Positions 23,102-35,300 of a stretch of DNA of 64,000 bases are shown piece after piece (the stretch's first letter is position 1; every line of letters starts with the position of its first letter). The stretch is from Watersipora subatra. Lineage: Eukaryota > Bryozoa > Gymnolaemata > Cheilostomatida > Watersiporidae. The notes below the pieces were generated by a model. It worked only from the letters and a program-made list of their open reading frames with translations, had not been told where the DNA came from and did no database searches. Location: NCBI RefSeq assembly GCF_963576615.1, contig NC_088717.1, positions 31,743,324 to 31,807,323 on the forward strand, given 5' to 3'. The position numbers and the translations under genes were made by a program.

Positions 23102-23290
23102 CAGGCCTGCCAACTCTCACGCATTGGGCATGAGACTCACGCAATCACACCAAAGAAAAAATGAAAATGAATGAGAAATGCGTGAGATTTTTGCCCCAAT
23201 TTCCACAATTTTATATATACTATCGTTGATGCATCAATTGTCCCAAAACCAAATCTCAAGCATTGCCCCACTCTTGGATTGGCAGGCCTG
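23102..23290 (-). mobile_element. hAT-like MITE, copy 3 (189 bp, inverted)
   Basis: The most complete terminal repeats of the three: CAGGCCTGCCAAC … GGCAGGCCTG. Flanks ggtactaa (23094-23101) and gctactaa (23291-23298) match at 7/8 positions. Its body is the reverse complement of copies 1 and 2. Confidence 0.85.
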
Positions 23291-23479
23291 GCTACTAATG
23301 CAGGAATAAAACGCTAAACTCACTGGTGAAATGATATATCATTAACCCACTGTGTTTCAGGGTTGTCATAGTAGTAGCAATTAATGGCAAAACAATGATT
23401 TCCAGCAGATGAGTTTTTTTCTTGGGATAATTATAATCCGCCACTTCACTAATTACAGCCGGAAGCCCATGTAGCATCG

Positions 23480-24360
23480 TTCAAGATGGCGCTCAAATTG
23501 TCGCACGAAAGTTCATTGGTTTAGATAGGCCGATGCCATTCCAGGGGTAGTATAATTCATTGCCCGCAATAGTCTTATTTACTAAACCGAATTATCCGCA
23601 GGGTAATTGGATACGACCCGATATCTGCTTTAAGGACACAAAAATCGGGCTACAATATATTAACAAGGCTGGTGTCCGGACTACGCAACACAACACTCAG
23701 TGGCCAACATAGTCAATAACAACAGATAGTAAGAAACTGGGTAGAACTTTAAAGGCAGTTGCCCACAGTCCATTACAGTTTAATCAAATGCTTATTTGAT
23801 AGTTTAATTTGATAGTAATTCAGCTTTCATGAAAAGTTAATTCACTAGTTCTGATAATTAATGAATGTGCTTCTTTGGCAAAGAATGTAGTAGTTAAATG
23901 CACAATTCAAATTAATTGCTATTTAATAAATTTAACTATTAATGCATTTAATTTATAAATTAATTTGTTAATTTATTGTGTAGTTTAATTTAAGTATGAA
24001 TTAATTTGTTAATTTACTTATTGATGCAAATGTTTTAGAAATAAATTTGGTAATTTAATTCATGCTGAGTAAAAATACCCCAATCAAATCATAATACTGA
24101 ATATTCATATACATATTCATATACTTGTAGAATGGCACTAGAGCTGTCCTATAAATACCAGAAGACTCAAATCCAACCAATAATTTGGCAGAAGCAAGGT
24201 TGTTGCATACAGGCAAATCTAGCCAGTAAATATTTGTGTGTATTGCTTCTGTGTTACAAGCTCTACTTCAGTAGAAAAACTGTTGACCAGTGCTGAGCAG
24301 ATTCTTAGCCTGAAAGTTTGATGTAATTTAAGAGATGACACATTTGAAATGATAATCTAG
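23480..24360. other. No gene recognised
   Basis: AT-rich unique sequence with short runs of attaatttgttaattta between 23860 and 24060. No domain or exon could be supported. Confidence 0.4.
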
Positions 24361-24384
24361 GATATAATACTCATTACTGAGTAT

Positions 24385-24505
24385 AAGTATAAATATGTAT
24401 ATATCATATATATACTGTATATGTACCGTACATATATATACAGTATATATATCATATATATACCGTATATATATACAGTATATATACGGTATATATATAT
24501 TGTAC
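24385..24505. repeat. Palindromic AT array (tatatac/gtatata)
   Basis: Alternating tatatatacagtatatata and tatataccgtatatatat units, each self-complementary around CG or AG/CT. Potential cruciform-forming DNA. Confidence 0.85.
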
Positions 24506-24519
24506 TGGCTCAGAGGAAA

Positions 24520-25320
24520 TTAAAGATGGAGTCCAACTGATTGTTTGGTTAATAATAGTTTATTAAATCGTAAAGCATTGAACCGTGAAAACTGTAAACA
24601 AATACATGTCAATTAATAACATAATAAACATAAAAGTAATTAGCAAGAAAAACTATTAATGTAGGCCCTACATGTATATAGAACTGATTAAAATGATGGT
24701 AAGACGCAATACAATTAAAACATCAAACGCATTCATAAATCCGTAAAAAATCCATCAGGCAAACAATAAAATGAAATATGAATGATATAATATATTATAA
24801 AAAAAACATACCTCTTTTGCCTATTCCCAATTGAGTCAGTAACCTTGATATAATTGCAGAAGATTATATATTGTAGTAAGATGACGTAATGCGTTCGAAT
24901 GAAATAATTGAAGTCACAATGTACACAAATAGTCAATAGTGTAGGATAAAATTGACTACATGATTCTGTAAGTTGTCTGACAGAGTTACTGGACAATAAA
25001 CGAATTTGCTGGTTCTTATGCTTGATTTTATACAAAATTAACAAAGACATGTTTTTATGTTGAAATTTTGTTACAAGAAGTATGAATCTCTGGTTTACAC
25101 CTGAGATTCATAAAAAAGATATTTAAAGATAGATAAAAATAATGAATCAATGCTGCTGAGTTTCACAAAAAGTGTTTTTCCTTGTTTACTGGTTAATTGC
25201 ACTACGCTATACATTTGTATAAGAAATATGCTGCTAAACTGCTGTGGTCAGTGCAACAGAAACCTGCTTCATTTATATAAGGTGAATCATGATGACCCAC
25301 GATAGAGGCAATAAATTGGG
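24520..25320. other. No gene recognised
   Basis: The minus-strand frame 25050-24733 lacks any domain or splice support; the codons are those of random AT-rich DNA. Confidence 0.4.
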
Positions 25321-25324
25321 TTGA

Positions 25325-25563
25325 CTACATATATACCAAATATATATACTGTATATATATACCGTATATATATATACCGTATCTATTTATACGGTATATA
25401 TATACAGTATATATATACCGTATATATATACCGTATATATATACCGTATATATATACCGTATATATATACCGTATATATATACCGTATATATATACGGTA
25501 AATGTATACGGTATATATATACGGTATATACATATGGTATATATATACGGTATATAGATACCG
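25325..25563. repeat. Large palindromic AT array
   Basis: About fifteen copies of atatatataccgtatatata-type units, which change orientation (accg to cggt) near 25490. It is open on both strands, giving spurious Tyr-Ile-rich frames. It abuts a Helitron start at 25564. Confidence 0.9.
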
Positions 25564-26010
25564 TCTCAAAATGTCTTTCTCCAAACTTATGTGTTTTTCC
25601 AGCTATAGCTATTAAAATCTTGGAATAAAGAATCTGTATCGCAGAAAATTTGATCTCAGACGTTTTGATCTCAGATTCCGATCTCAGATCTTCCCGTTTG
25701 CCAGTCTAAACCTTTACCAATTAAGCTACAGGCGATTGATGGATTCATTAAGCAATATATGTTGTTATATGGGTACAAATACGCTACCTCTCTCTGTTAC
25801 GAGGCAACGTTATGACTTAACATCATGGAGGGTAGCGTAATTTTATGTGTGCTCACTCGTGAGCGCAAGTAGTTAGCTCTTATTACTAAGCTTACACAAA
25901 TTAGCCATTGGCAATCTGCCAGGCTAATAGCGAGTGGCAGGCAACTACATTACCTCTCATTATTTATAAGCTGATTTTTAATACCCGGTCAACGCCGGGC
26001 ATTCATCTAG
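25564..26010 (+). mobile_element. Short non-autonomous Helitron (447 bp)
   Basis: The 5' end is TCTCAAAATGTC and the 3' end is hairpin ccggtcaacgccggg followed by cattcatCTAG|T. The AT-rich insertion site agrees with Helitron preference for A|T. Between 25640 and 25740 the reverse strand reads tagcttaattggtaaaggtt, resembling a tRNA A box and adjoining arm. A similar block occurs in the element at 51594. It lies directly upstream of a Penelope fragment. Confidence 0.75.
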
Positions 26011-26084
26011 TATATATATATAGTAGTTATATGACAGTGGTTATAGCCACACACTAAAATACAAACACAAGCCGACTCAGCCAG

Positions 26085-26800
26085 TGCCTAATACGAGACA
26101 GCGTAAGCGACATGTAACATGGTACAACCCACCTTTTAACGCTACGTGCAGATTAACATAGGCAGAAAGTTTATAATCATTATAGATACATGCTTCCCAC
26201 CTACTCATTCGCTGCACAGGGTAATTAATCGACACACTCTAAAATTCAGCTACTGTTGCATGCCTAACATGAAACAGCACATAGACTCACATAACAGACA
26301 CTTGTTGAACAACCAGCAGAGCACGACTACAAGTAGGGCCTGCAATTGTAGAGTAAAGAACATCTGCCAACTGGACAGAAACTGCCTAAATACAAACATA
26401 ATATACCAGGTCATAGTAACTAGAAAAGATGCAGGCACCGAGCGCACCTACACAGGACTATGCACAACCGCCTTCAAATCTAAATATAAAAACTGCAAGG
26501 CCTCATTCATGCACAGTAGCAAACAGTACAGCACAGAACTCCACAAACACGTCTGGAAACTTAAGAATGACAATACAAGCCACAGGATTAAATGGAAAAT
26601 TATGCAGAAAGCTAAACTTTAATCAAATCAAACAAAAAAATGCTATTTGTGCCTTACTGAAAAGTATTACATCATCTGCATTGCAGAAACAGCGACCTTA
26701 AACAAGAGAAGTGAGATGAACAATACATGCCGCCATTCCAAGAAATATCATCTTAGCCGATACGATCCAGGCAGAGATGAAGCTACTAATAACAACAGCA
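26085..26800 (+). pseudogene. Penelope-like element, C-terminal GIY-YIG fragment
   Basis: After a decayed start (a W-Y-N-P-P-F motif), the frame from 26146 reads GRKFI…HRVINRHTLKFSYCCMPNM, then CNCRVKNICQLDRNC, then IIYQVIV…TYTGLC. This is the Cys-rich linker and GIY-YIG endonuclease of Penelope-like retroelements; here the pair is YQV/YTG. The C-terminus, CLTEKYYIICI and NKRSEMNNTCRH, is in another frame from about 26640. At least one frameshift separates the parts, and the reverse transcriptase is missing. It is a 5'-truncated dead copy. Confidence 0.7.
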
Positions 26801-27057
26801 ACGCCAGGAGAGGCAATTCTACCAGCTGTTTAACGAAAGTCACCTGACAAGTGCAGAAGCACGAAACAGACCTGTCGTGACCCCCGAGAAAAACACCAAT
26901 CTGGAAAAAGATAAGTAACCTTAACCCATTCAAACACTCTAGTTAGTTATAACACTCTATATCTTTTATAGCTTAGAGTGCTGTTAGCAGTGGGCCTGAC
27001 CCCTTATGTATTATATTTATATATACGTATATATATAATATATATAAATAAATATAT

Positions 27058-27798
27058 CTTTATAGTTTATATATATATGTATATATAAAAATTGTTTTTC
27101 ACCCCAGTTAACCCATATGGGTGGTAATTTCGGCTCTAACTTGGGCCTCCTACCAGAGACCTGGGAGTTTGAGCACTCGAAGATCTTAACTGTTCCCAAT
27201 AGCGCACTTTTCTGCAACTGACTTGAGTTGATTGCTGCCGGTATCTGGGCAAGCCACATTTAATGCACAAGTGTTATTGCGCTCAGTGCCCCAATAATTG
27301 CTAAAATTACAGTTGTTCGTTCATCCCAGCATTTTCAATCTCTTCTCCGAGAGGGAGATATTTCTCCACTTTTTCTTTTTCTTTGCTGGCTACAATGTAG
27401 TCATTGGGTACTCCTATATGTATTATAGTAGCCCTTTTGTTTTCCTTGTCCACCACCACTATGCCTGGTTGTTTTGCTAGGACATGCTTGTCAGTCCGGA
27501 TGTAGAAGTTCCAGAAGATCTTAGCGCAGTCATTCTCATTGACCTTACCAGGAGCTTCTAACCAATGTTGTAGTTTATCAAGGCCATAGTCATCACATAG
27601 ACTTTTGTACACAGCACCTGCAACATAATTATGCTGCTCAGTGTATGCATTTCCGGATATCTGTTTACATCCACTGATGATGTGTTGGATGGTTTCGCGT
27701 GCGTCTTGGCACAGTCTGCATATAGGATCGTTTCTAGTGTGATAGATCTTGGTTTGGAGTTGCCTTGTTGGGAACTCCGACAAGGCAACTCCAAACAA
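27058..27798 (-). pseudogene. LINE 3' fragment: zinc knuckle and restriction-like endonuclease
   Basis: The frame 27798-27307 reads NDPICRLCQDARETIQHIIS followed by GC (a CCHC knuckle), then KIFWNFYIRTDKHVLAKQPG and IVVVDKENKRATIIHIGVPN. This is the C-terminal knuckle plus PD-D/E nuclease of early-branching LINEs (R2/R4/NeSL type). Where the family has RPD…D and IIDIAVP, this copy has KQPG and IIHIGVP, so two acidic catalytic positions are lost. The last codons continue in another frame to about 27058 and end in a TATA-rich tail. No reverse transcriptase remains. Confidence 0.55.
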
Positions 27799-27808
27799 TA
27801 CATATATT

Positions 27809-27890
27809 TCTCAAAGTGTGTGTGTTTGTCCATGTGTGTGCGTGTGTGTCTGTGTGTGCGTGCGCGTGTGTGTGTGTCTGCTCTACTCGG
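27809..27890 (+). repeat. GT-rich microsatellite at a Helitron-like 5' end
   Basis: TCTCAAAGTGTGTGTG matches the Helitron start at 51594, then degrades into (GT)n. It is probably a fragment of the same family whose tail was lost. Confidence 0.45.
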
Positions 27891-27959
27891 TAAGAGTTGT
27901 CTGCCCTGAGTTGTCTGCCACAACTCGGGAATGTCCCGCTGCTAATATGTAGCTGTCAT

Positions 27960-28890
27960 TACAGACTGGCAACTTGGCAACATAAGGCCGACTAAGGCTA
28001 CCCTTGGACAACCAGCCACCTTCACCTGACATACTACTAACCAGAGATGAAACCGGCAGTAAGGAGACTGATCAAAAACTATGAAGTATGCCAGACAGCA
28101 AAGCATAAATGAGCAAAGACTATGAGAGACACCCCTAGCAGAAAGTAGTCATGGACTTGACAGGACCACTACGAATGATGCCAAAAGGGAACAAATGGAT
28201 TCTGGCACTGACTGACTGCTTCACTTGGTGGCAGGATGCTTGAACCCTTCTGGAAGCCACATCACCAGTGGTGGATAGCACTGTAGATGAAAGAATCTTC
28301 TGTCACATGAGCTTGCCAAAACAAATCCACACAAACCAAGGGGCACAGTTTGAGAGCAAACTAATGATTAAGCTGTTCCATCTCTGGAGTGTGAAGAAAG
28401 CGTACACCACCACCGACCATCAGCAAGTTGTGAACTCAGCTCTTGAGTTATTAACAGCTGAGTCGCAATATGTCGAGTTATTATGCTCCATACGGAATAA
28501 TAGAGCATAATAACCGGCAGTTGGGCAACTCACTCCGCGCGCTGCTGCTGACACGAGGCTAAGAGATACGGATACGAGCTAAGGGATATGCTGCTTTTCC
28601 AGTTAATGAGGTAGTAAATAAACACATCCCACTAGGCAACTGAAGAAACAGCCAACCTATCTAACTGTAGTATCATTCCACCACCACGGAAGTTCAACCG
28701 ACACATGTGTACATGGTGGCAATGCTCAAGCGTTTGGAACAAGTACATGCCACCCTTCGAGAAGATCAGTTAGTCATCAGACAGGAAAACAATGAGGTGC
28801 CATCCGTCCATGTCACAAGAGACTGAGTGTGTTTAGTAAACAGGCAGCTGAAGAAAGGAGATAATCCTAGCTACAGGCAAGTTCATGTGG
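27960..28890 (+). pseudogene. Gypsy integrase fragment, heavily decayed
   Basis: Pieces in several frames match the Gypsy element at 40-45 kb: RRLIKNYEVCQTAKH (zinc region, 28045-28105), LALTDCFTWWQDA (first catalytic Asp, about 28205-28245), then from 28268 DERIFCHMSLPKQIHTNQGA followed by QFES (second catalytic position Asn instead of Asp), and near 28700-28850 a linker-like EALREDQ/VRQE region. Stops and frameshifts are numerous. It runs opposite to the intact-length element, so it is a separate insertion. Confidence 0.65.
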
Positions 28891-28899
28891 TCATACTAG

Positions 28900-31100
28900 C
28901 CTGACCTGTGTGGTTAGGTCAGCCATTATCGAACCTTGTCAAGGTCCCATCATGAAGGGGCCAGAGCCAGAAGAAACAAGGTGGAAACCAAGCTAGAGAA
29001 TGAGCTGGATTTGGCCAAACCTGAGATCTGAGACTATAAAGAGCTCAGAGTTTGACTAAGATATAGAGGCTCAGCTGGAACGGCTTCAGACAAGATTGGC
29101 TCCGCATTCTCGAACAATCAGCCAGGCCTTGGAATCTAGAGGAATTAGCACTAGATATTGTTTGGCACAACCCTCGGCCAGCTCAGACAACTTGGCAACC
29201 TGACTGGTATGGAAAGTGGATGTGGCTATCTATAATAATGGCCACCTTTGAGCAATTTTTGCGAAGGGATACAAAAGGCAAGAGAAAGCGCCAAACATCA
29301 AAAGATAAGCAGGGCAAAGCCATTTGCACTTGAACACTATGACAAGCGAGTACTGCCCAGGATACTTTTTGAAACTCATCAATCGAACACTTTACAGCTT
29401 TACACTTTATTCTTACGAACCTGTTACCATGGCTCAACAAGGTAAGACTATCAATTCTCTTGAAGATATGATGAGCCAAATATAGCTTTTGGAAGCAAGA
29501 TAATAGGAATACTTGTGGAGGCCTCCTAGACTTGGATGTGGAGCCTGTGTTCATGTGCCTGAGCACGGGCATGACAGACTTGCATGAGACAGTGAGGTTC
29601 TCCAACAACAAAGAAGGAGAGCTTCTTGGCCAGGCTGCTTACATGAGCAACCTGTTCCTCATAACATGGAAACTCATGTCGAGTCACATTGGTTGAGGCT
29701 CAACTTTCCATTAATCACTCAAGGACAGTCAAAGGACAGTCAAAATCAAGCTTTTTAATTTGATAGCCAACACTGCTAGCCAGCCAAGTAAAGTTGAGTC
29801 TCTTTCACTCGAGATTTACAAAACCCTCAACTGGTTGGAAGAGGTTGAGAAGGCTGGGCTTGCCAGAACGGCTCGAATCTTTTGCGTGACCAAGGCAGAG
29901 TTAACTAAGGAGCCAATCGCAACTTGCATTGAGGCTAGGATAAGGATGCCAGCATTGGAGTTGGAGAACATACCTACTCAACCAGCCAAAAGGACGTCAT
30001 TAGGGTGGAGCATTTCGTTAGTGGCACCACCTAGACAAGAACAACCAAAGCCATGAAGAACAAGCCCAGCACTTGCGGACTGTGTGGCGCGTCACCAGCA
30101 TCCAGAGACGTCGAAAACACGTTCTAAAGTACTTTGCCATTGTCGTGTGTCCCAGTCGATGTCAGCATGTTTCACGCAACCAAATGATGTCACACCAAGG
30201 GGCACATAGATGTGGCTAGTGCGGGATTTCCATATACTTCATTGACAAGGCCAAGTGAAAGACATTTCTAAAAACAAAAAGATGGCCTGCCAAATCCCTG
30301 ATGAACCCGTGTACACCCACTTAGCGACTCACTGGCCTTGCAAGAAGCCAAAAGTTAAGCCAGTCAAAGTGGACAGCCAACCCACACCAGTGGTATCGAG
30401 TAGTAGCGCCAAGTCGAGAGACCAATGGAATCATCGGAGCCAAAGCTGATTCGGCGATCAAAAGTCGCTTCTCCACAACTGAGCCAGTCTAGATCTGCTG
30501 ATGGCTGGATCAGCCTGTGTACAGCCTGACTACCAAGCCTTCTAGACGAACAGAGAAGACTCTGGCACAGCCCGAGTCACGCTCAGAACCACTGGCTCAT
30601 GTTCTAGGATGCCCGTCCGCAGACCAGCCTCTGTATCACTGCCAGGAAGGGCGAGTCTGCCAGCTACTAAAAGACAGCTGTCCCTGGAAGAAGCTGGCCA
30701 TGCGAACCACTAACCTAGTTCTACCCGGATGTTGAAGGAAGAGGATTGTGTCTTCGCAGAAGCAGAAGGTCTCCGCCTCGAGTATGAGGCTGGACAGCAA
30801 CAGCTCTGGTTCCAGATTATCTTTTCTTCCGGCTCTGAGTGGATGGCTTCCTGGGCCTCTTCTGAGGAGGAAGAGTGTGGTGACTGATCGCTAGAAACAA
30901 TGGAAAAGACTGTTGAGACCGAGGCGATGAACGCCACGACCAGGCCGAGCCTGACCTCGATAGATGATACAGCCCTTGGTAACGTTTCCGGTCGGCTGAG
31001 GGTCGACTGTCGAATCGGCCCTACAACCAAGGGGCAAAGCCTAACTAATTCAGAAGACTATATAAAACACCGCAGAAGCGAGAGAGAAAACACTTGAAAG
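28900..31100. other. GC-richer degenerate region, probably old retroelement
   Basis: Base composition is clearly less AT-rich than the surroundings. Short frames at 29760-30056 (+) and 30255-30449 (+) look protein-like (ELTKEPIATCIEARIRMPAL; an RCGHVSRN-like Cys/His cluster near 30140 in another frame), but I cannot name a family. Near 31060 a tatataaaa box precedes a purine-rich gagagag stretch, as in an LTR promoter. Annotated only as probable transposon residue. Confidence 0.3.
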
Positions 31101-31126
31101 TCTCACACTGTGCAGTTAATTATATG

Positions 31127-31132
31127 TTTATT
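31127..31132 (-). terminator. Candidate poly(A) signal of the Toll-like receptor gene
   Basis: AATAAA on the minus strand, about 570 bp after the TLR stop codon. It is the first canonical hexamer I noticed; this is inference only. Confidence 0.3.
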
Positions 31133-31697
31133 GCATATTTGACTATATCCTTACATATATTTGCAAAATGTATACTCTTATTGCCTTTTACTCAAGTGGT
31201 CTGAATTTTGGGGAGCAGGTAGACAAACTCGGTCGGTCCTTTACGTATGTATACATATGCATATATATAATATGGTTATATATAAGATATATGCAAAACT
31301 CATGCAGTAGCAAAATCAAGCAGGCGCACATAATGTTACAAACATTATGTATCTATATATGTATATAAAGCTAGACGATTTTTAAGATGAAAGTGTCTAA
31401 GTTAATCCAGTTGTTTAAAAAAAATTTATATATATACATAAAACATGTATAATATGTATATACAAAGTCAAGCAGGCACACAGTATGATAAATTAGAGCT
31501 TTGTTTTCATATGCATATGCGGCAATAAGCTGACAGTTCAAAAACCAAATGACACTTTTGCTACTACATGCTATAGAAACTGTCTGAAAACTATAATACC
31601 TATTTGGTGCTTTTACCAGGCAATCGCCTTGCATTTCCTTAACAAAACTTGGCCTGACAGCTGATTCATGCAGTCTTTTCCACTACTACATGCTCTG

Positions 31698-32089
31698 TTA
31701 ACATGGACTTCCGAGTCTCTGTGAGAGCGCTTCTACTGCTGCCCGCTCCTTAGATGCACTTCCTGTACACTGTCCTTTTGGCCAATCAATATGTTTCTCA
31801 TTTGAAATTATGTCCTTTATTAGAGCTGGTAGATGCTTCAGCTGTTGGACTGACTCGATGCCGCAAATAATAAGAGTCAGCATGCTCAAGTCCTTGTGCT
31901 TGAAAAGCTCAAATTCAAACCTGCTGGTTGCATCTTCGAGGTAATCTGGTGTGAGAAACAGGATCAATCTGTCAGACTTGGCGATGAGTTTGGCTATGGA
32001 GACTTGGGTCATCAGCCCTGGTGTGGCATTTCGATCTCTTGTTATGATGCTGATATGGCTTGCACTCTCTTGCAGTCTCTTCTGCACAC
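31698..32089 (-). CDS. TLR exon 5: most of the TIR domain
   Basis: Acceptor tttgttatgcag. The two leading bases complete the Cys codon opened at 33690. It reads VQKRLQESASHISIITRDRN then ATPG (box 2), LILFLTPDYLED, RFEFELFKHKD, and HIDWPKGQ near box 3, ending LSQRLGSPC and a stop at 31698. About 130 residues, so TIR plus a short tail of normal size. Confidence 0.88.
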
Positions 32090-32283
32090 CTGCATAACAA
32101 AGAGACACTCAGTAAAGTTAATCTTGTTAATTAAAAGGAATGTAATTAACAATTGTCCACCAGTTGAATTTGCTACTTAAATCTGTAGACTGTCAACCAT
32201 TAACTGTCGCAAATAATAAGGTAGTTGGAATTGGTCCGCTAAAGCAAGACATATATTCAGCTGTTGTTTCAGTTTTAGATCCC

Positions 32284-32332
<49 letters not shown>

Positions 32333-35300
32333 CTTTATCGTTTTTGAGCTTTTAAGAGCTCGTAACCGCGTTTCCACATATTTTGCTTACAACGCAGCAG
32401 AGTAAGACATGGTGAACCTTTTGATGCTAAATAACTAATGTGAATTTTGTTGCAAGTCAACCTTTAAGAAACTAGCATTTGTAGCAATAATAAAATAATA
32501 TATATATCTTATATCTTCTTTATTATTCTTTCTTCCATATATATATATATATATAAATCTCAGTATTTGTTTTGTCGTTTGTTGGTCTGTCATCCGTATG
32601 TCTAGTTGTAGCAATAAAGTTCTATGGATGAAAAAATCACTTTGCCCAGCCATTGAACCCGCCATTGAACTCAAAAACAACAGTTTTGCTGACAGGTGCG
32701 CTATCTACTACCACTCACAACCTACTAGTAGTGCTATGAAATACTATCTACGACCACTCACAACCTACTAGTAGTGCTATCTACTACACCCCTCACAACC
32801 TACTAGTAGTGCTATCTACTACCACTCACAACCTACTAGTAGTGCTATCTACTACCCCTCACAACCTACTAGTAGTGCTATCTACTACCACTCACAACCT
32901 ACTAGTAGTGCTATGAAATAATTAGCACACTTGAATGATTCTAGGCTTCTCGCAGGGTTGAAGATCACGATTGCGTGAGAGATTGTGGCATGTAATGAAT
33001 ATAAGTACAATTATTCCAAGCCATGGCAATCTAGTTGCGTGGCTTAGTGGTAATGCAATTAGCTTAACATCTGTGCATCCACAGAATGTAGGAGTTCAAA
33101 ACATGTGAGGTGCAACCCTTTTTCTTAATGCCCAGACGGAAGGACGAACACAGCTCTTATTATAGTAAAGATTTAGGCTAGATTAAGTTACTCAAACTCA
33201 TTGGGTAAAGAAACTTAACCAATGGCAACTACATTAGCTGCCACTGTTTATAAGCTGTTTTAAATCTTGGATGCACGCGTAGAAAATTTTTTCAATGATC
33301 TATTTTAGCTATGTCTCGAGCTTTCAAATATTTGAATTCTGCATTGATCGGACACACATAGAAATAAACAAACACCTTCATTTAAATGTAAAAATGGTAA
33401 ATGCTGTATATGTTGATTAAAAAAATATATAGATATTACTTTATTGGCAAAACTTTCATGTTAATTAAAATAAATCTCTTGTGCAAAAATTTTGCCATTG
33501 CTTTGCAACACCGAGCATTCACTTCGTATATATGTACAAATGAGTAGATCTAATTTTAAAATGCTGTCAGTTAACTTTTAAATTAGTTAAGCTAAGCGGC
33601 AATTTGTATTGGTAACTAGTAAAATGCAGTACTAATAACCTTGTAGAGGTCTTCTTAACCAAACTGCAGTTGTAGTAGATAATACTTACAGATTATGTCT
33701 TCTAAATGCTTCTTTGAGTAGCTTGCATAAACATTGATATTGACTCTGTTTTGGGTATCTTCCCCTTTTTTGGAGGTGAGCACTTTTCGATGATACCATC
33801 GATAAATGATTGTGTATCGCTTGGTCCATCCTATCAACAGCGTACCTAGAACCGTCAAAACAAAAATACTTGCTATAATTATTGTGAACAAATGAACATT
33901 CTCTTGGTATATAATGTCTTCATTTGGAGGTTGTTGTTGGGTTCTGAGGTATTGCATGATGGTCATTTTGGATTCTGCGCATCTGATTTTATGAGCATCA
34001 GCAATTGCTGAGGAGTTGAGAAGCCAGTCAATATATAGCAATGAGGAGTGATCTGTGCATTGAATGTCGTTCCCTTCAAGGTAAACTAGTAAAGCAGTTT
34101 CCTCATTCTGATCGTTTATCTCTCTTCGAAAGGCCTCCTCAATGTAGGATATCTCATTGTCACGGAGATCAAGGAGGAGAAGATGTCTGTTCGCAGCAAT
34201 AGAGATATTCCAAGCATGTAGGCTGTTTCGTTGTAGATCAAGATGTGTGAGACTAGGCTGGTTAAATAGAATGCTCGAGTTGCTGAAATATTTAATTCCC
34301 CCATCTTGTTGCTCTCCAAGATAAAGTCTCTCTAACAAAGGAGCACCTTTCAGCCTTTCCGCCTTTTCATCATCCCGTAAAAATCGCCCGAGCTTATTTT
34401 TTGAGACTTCAAAGTTTTTGAGTGGAATGTTCTGGAATGTATCGTCTTGCCACCCTTGCAAACCGCACTCTGTGCAAGAGATATTGGTAAGGTATTTGAA
34501 GCCTATCACTTGGTTGCACACGCCGAAGGCAAAGTTGGAATAAGAAAAGTTCAATGTGTCAGCATTATTGGGGTACATGTAAATGCTTGAACAGAAACCA
34601 CTCAAAGTTTCATGCTCACTTTCAGTTACAAAATTGTTATATCCGAGAGCAAAGGTGGTAACATTGGTGAGAAAGTATCGAACATTTTGTAAGTAGCTAG
34701 GGATGTTTGGTAGACCATCAGCTTCCTGAACTAGATAATAAATAGTGTTGTTAATAGCTCGGTGAGGTGTGTAATTCACATTCATATTTTCTAAAGTAGT
34801 GCTTATTAGACTCACAACATCATCCGTAGAATAGACCCCTAGCCATATGTATGTTAAGTCTAACTGACTCATAGCACTCATGGCATTGACTAAAAGTTGG
34901 TAATCCATTATGTCTGATTGATGGTTATGATTCCAATAAAACTCGTCATCCAAGAAAAGAGGGCTGTCTTCATCGCAGTTCAAGATTCTCCTGTCATACC
35001 TCCCACAGGAAAATTCTTTCGTCAGTGCCTGCATTCCTATAAATCTAAGAGCGGGTGGTTGCAAGTTTTTGTTGTAAAACAAAGCTAAGTCTGCGCTGGG
35101 GATAGGTTGTCCTTGTACAATTCGTGCGATGTAAAATGCCGCCCCGTTAAAGTCATTCTGACTAATATCAAGGTAAATTAATTTAGAGCATGTATCTCTT
35201 AGATTCAGATTTCCTGTACTCTTTAATTGGTTAGCTTGAAGGGAGAGCATCTTAAGATCGGTGTTGTTGAGAAACACTAGATCACTATTGGATTCATTGT

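Noticed and set aside
25321-25584. Tyr/Ile-rich open frames on both strands
   Set aside because: Translation of the palindromic TATATACCG array.
33025-33110. Possible tRNA gene
   Set aside because: A- and B-box-like strings are present, but the arms do not fold into a cloverleaf by eye and the context is a decayed Helitron-like element.
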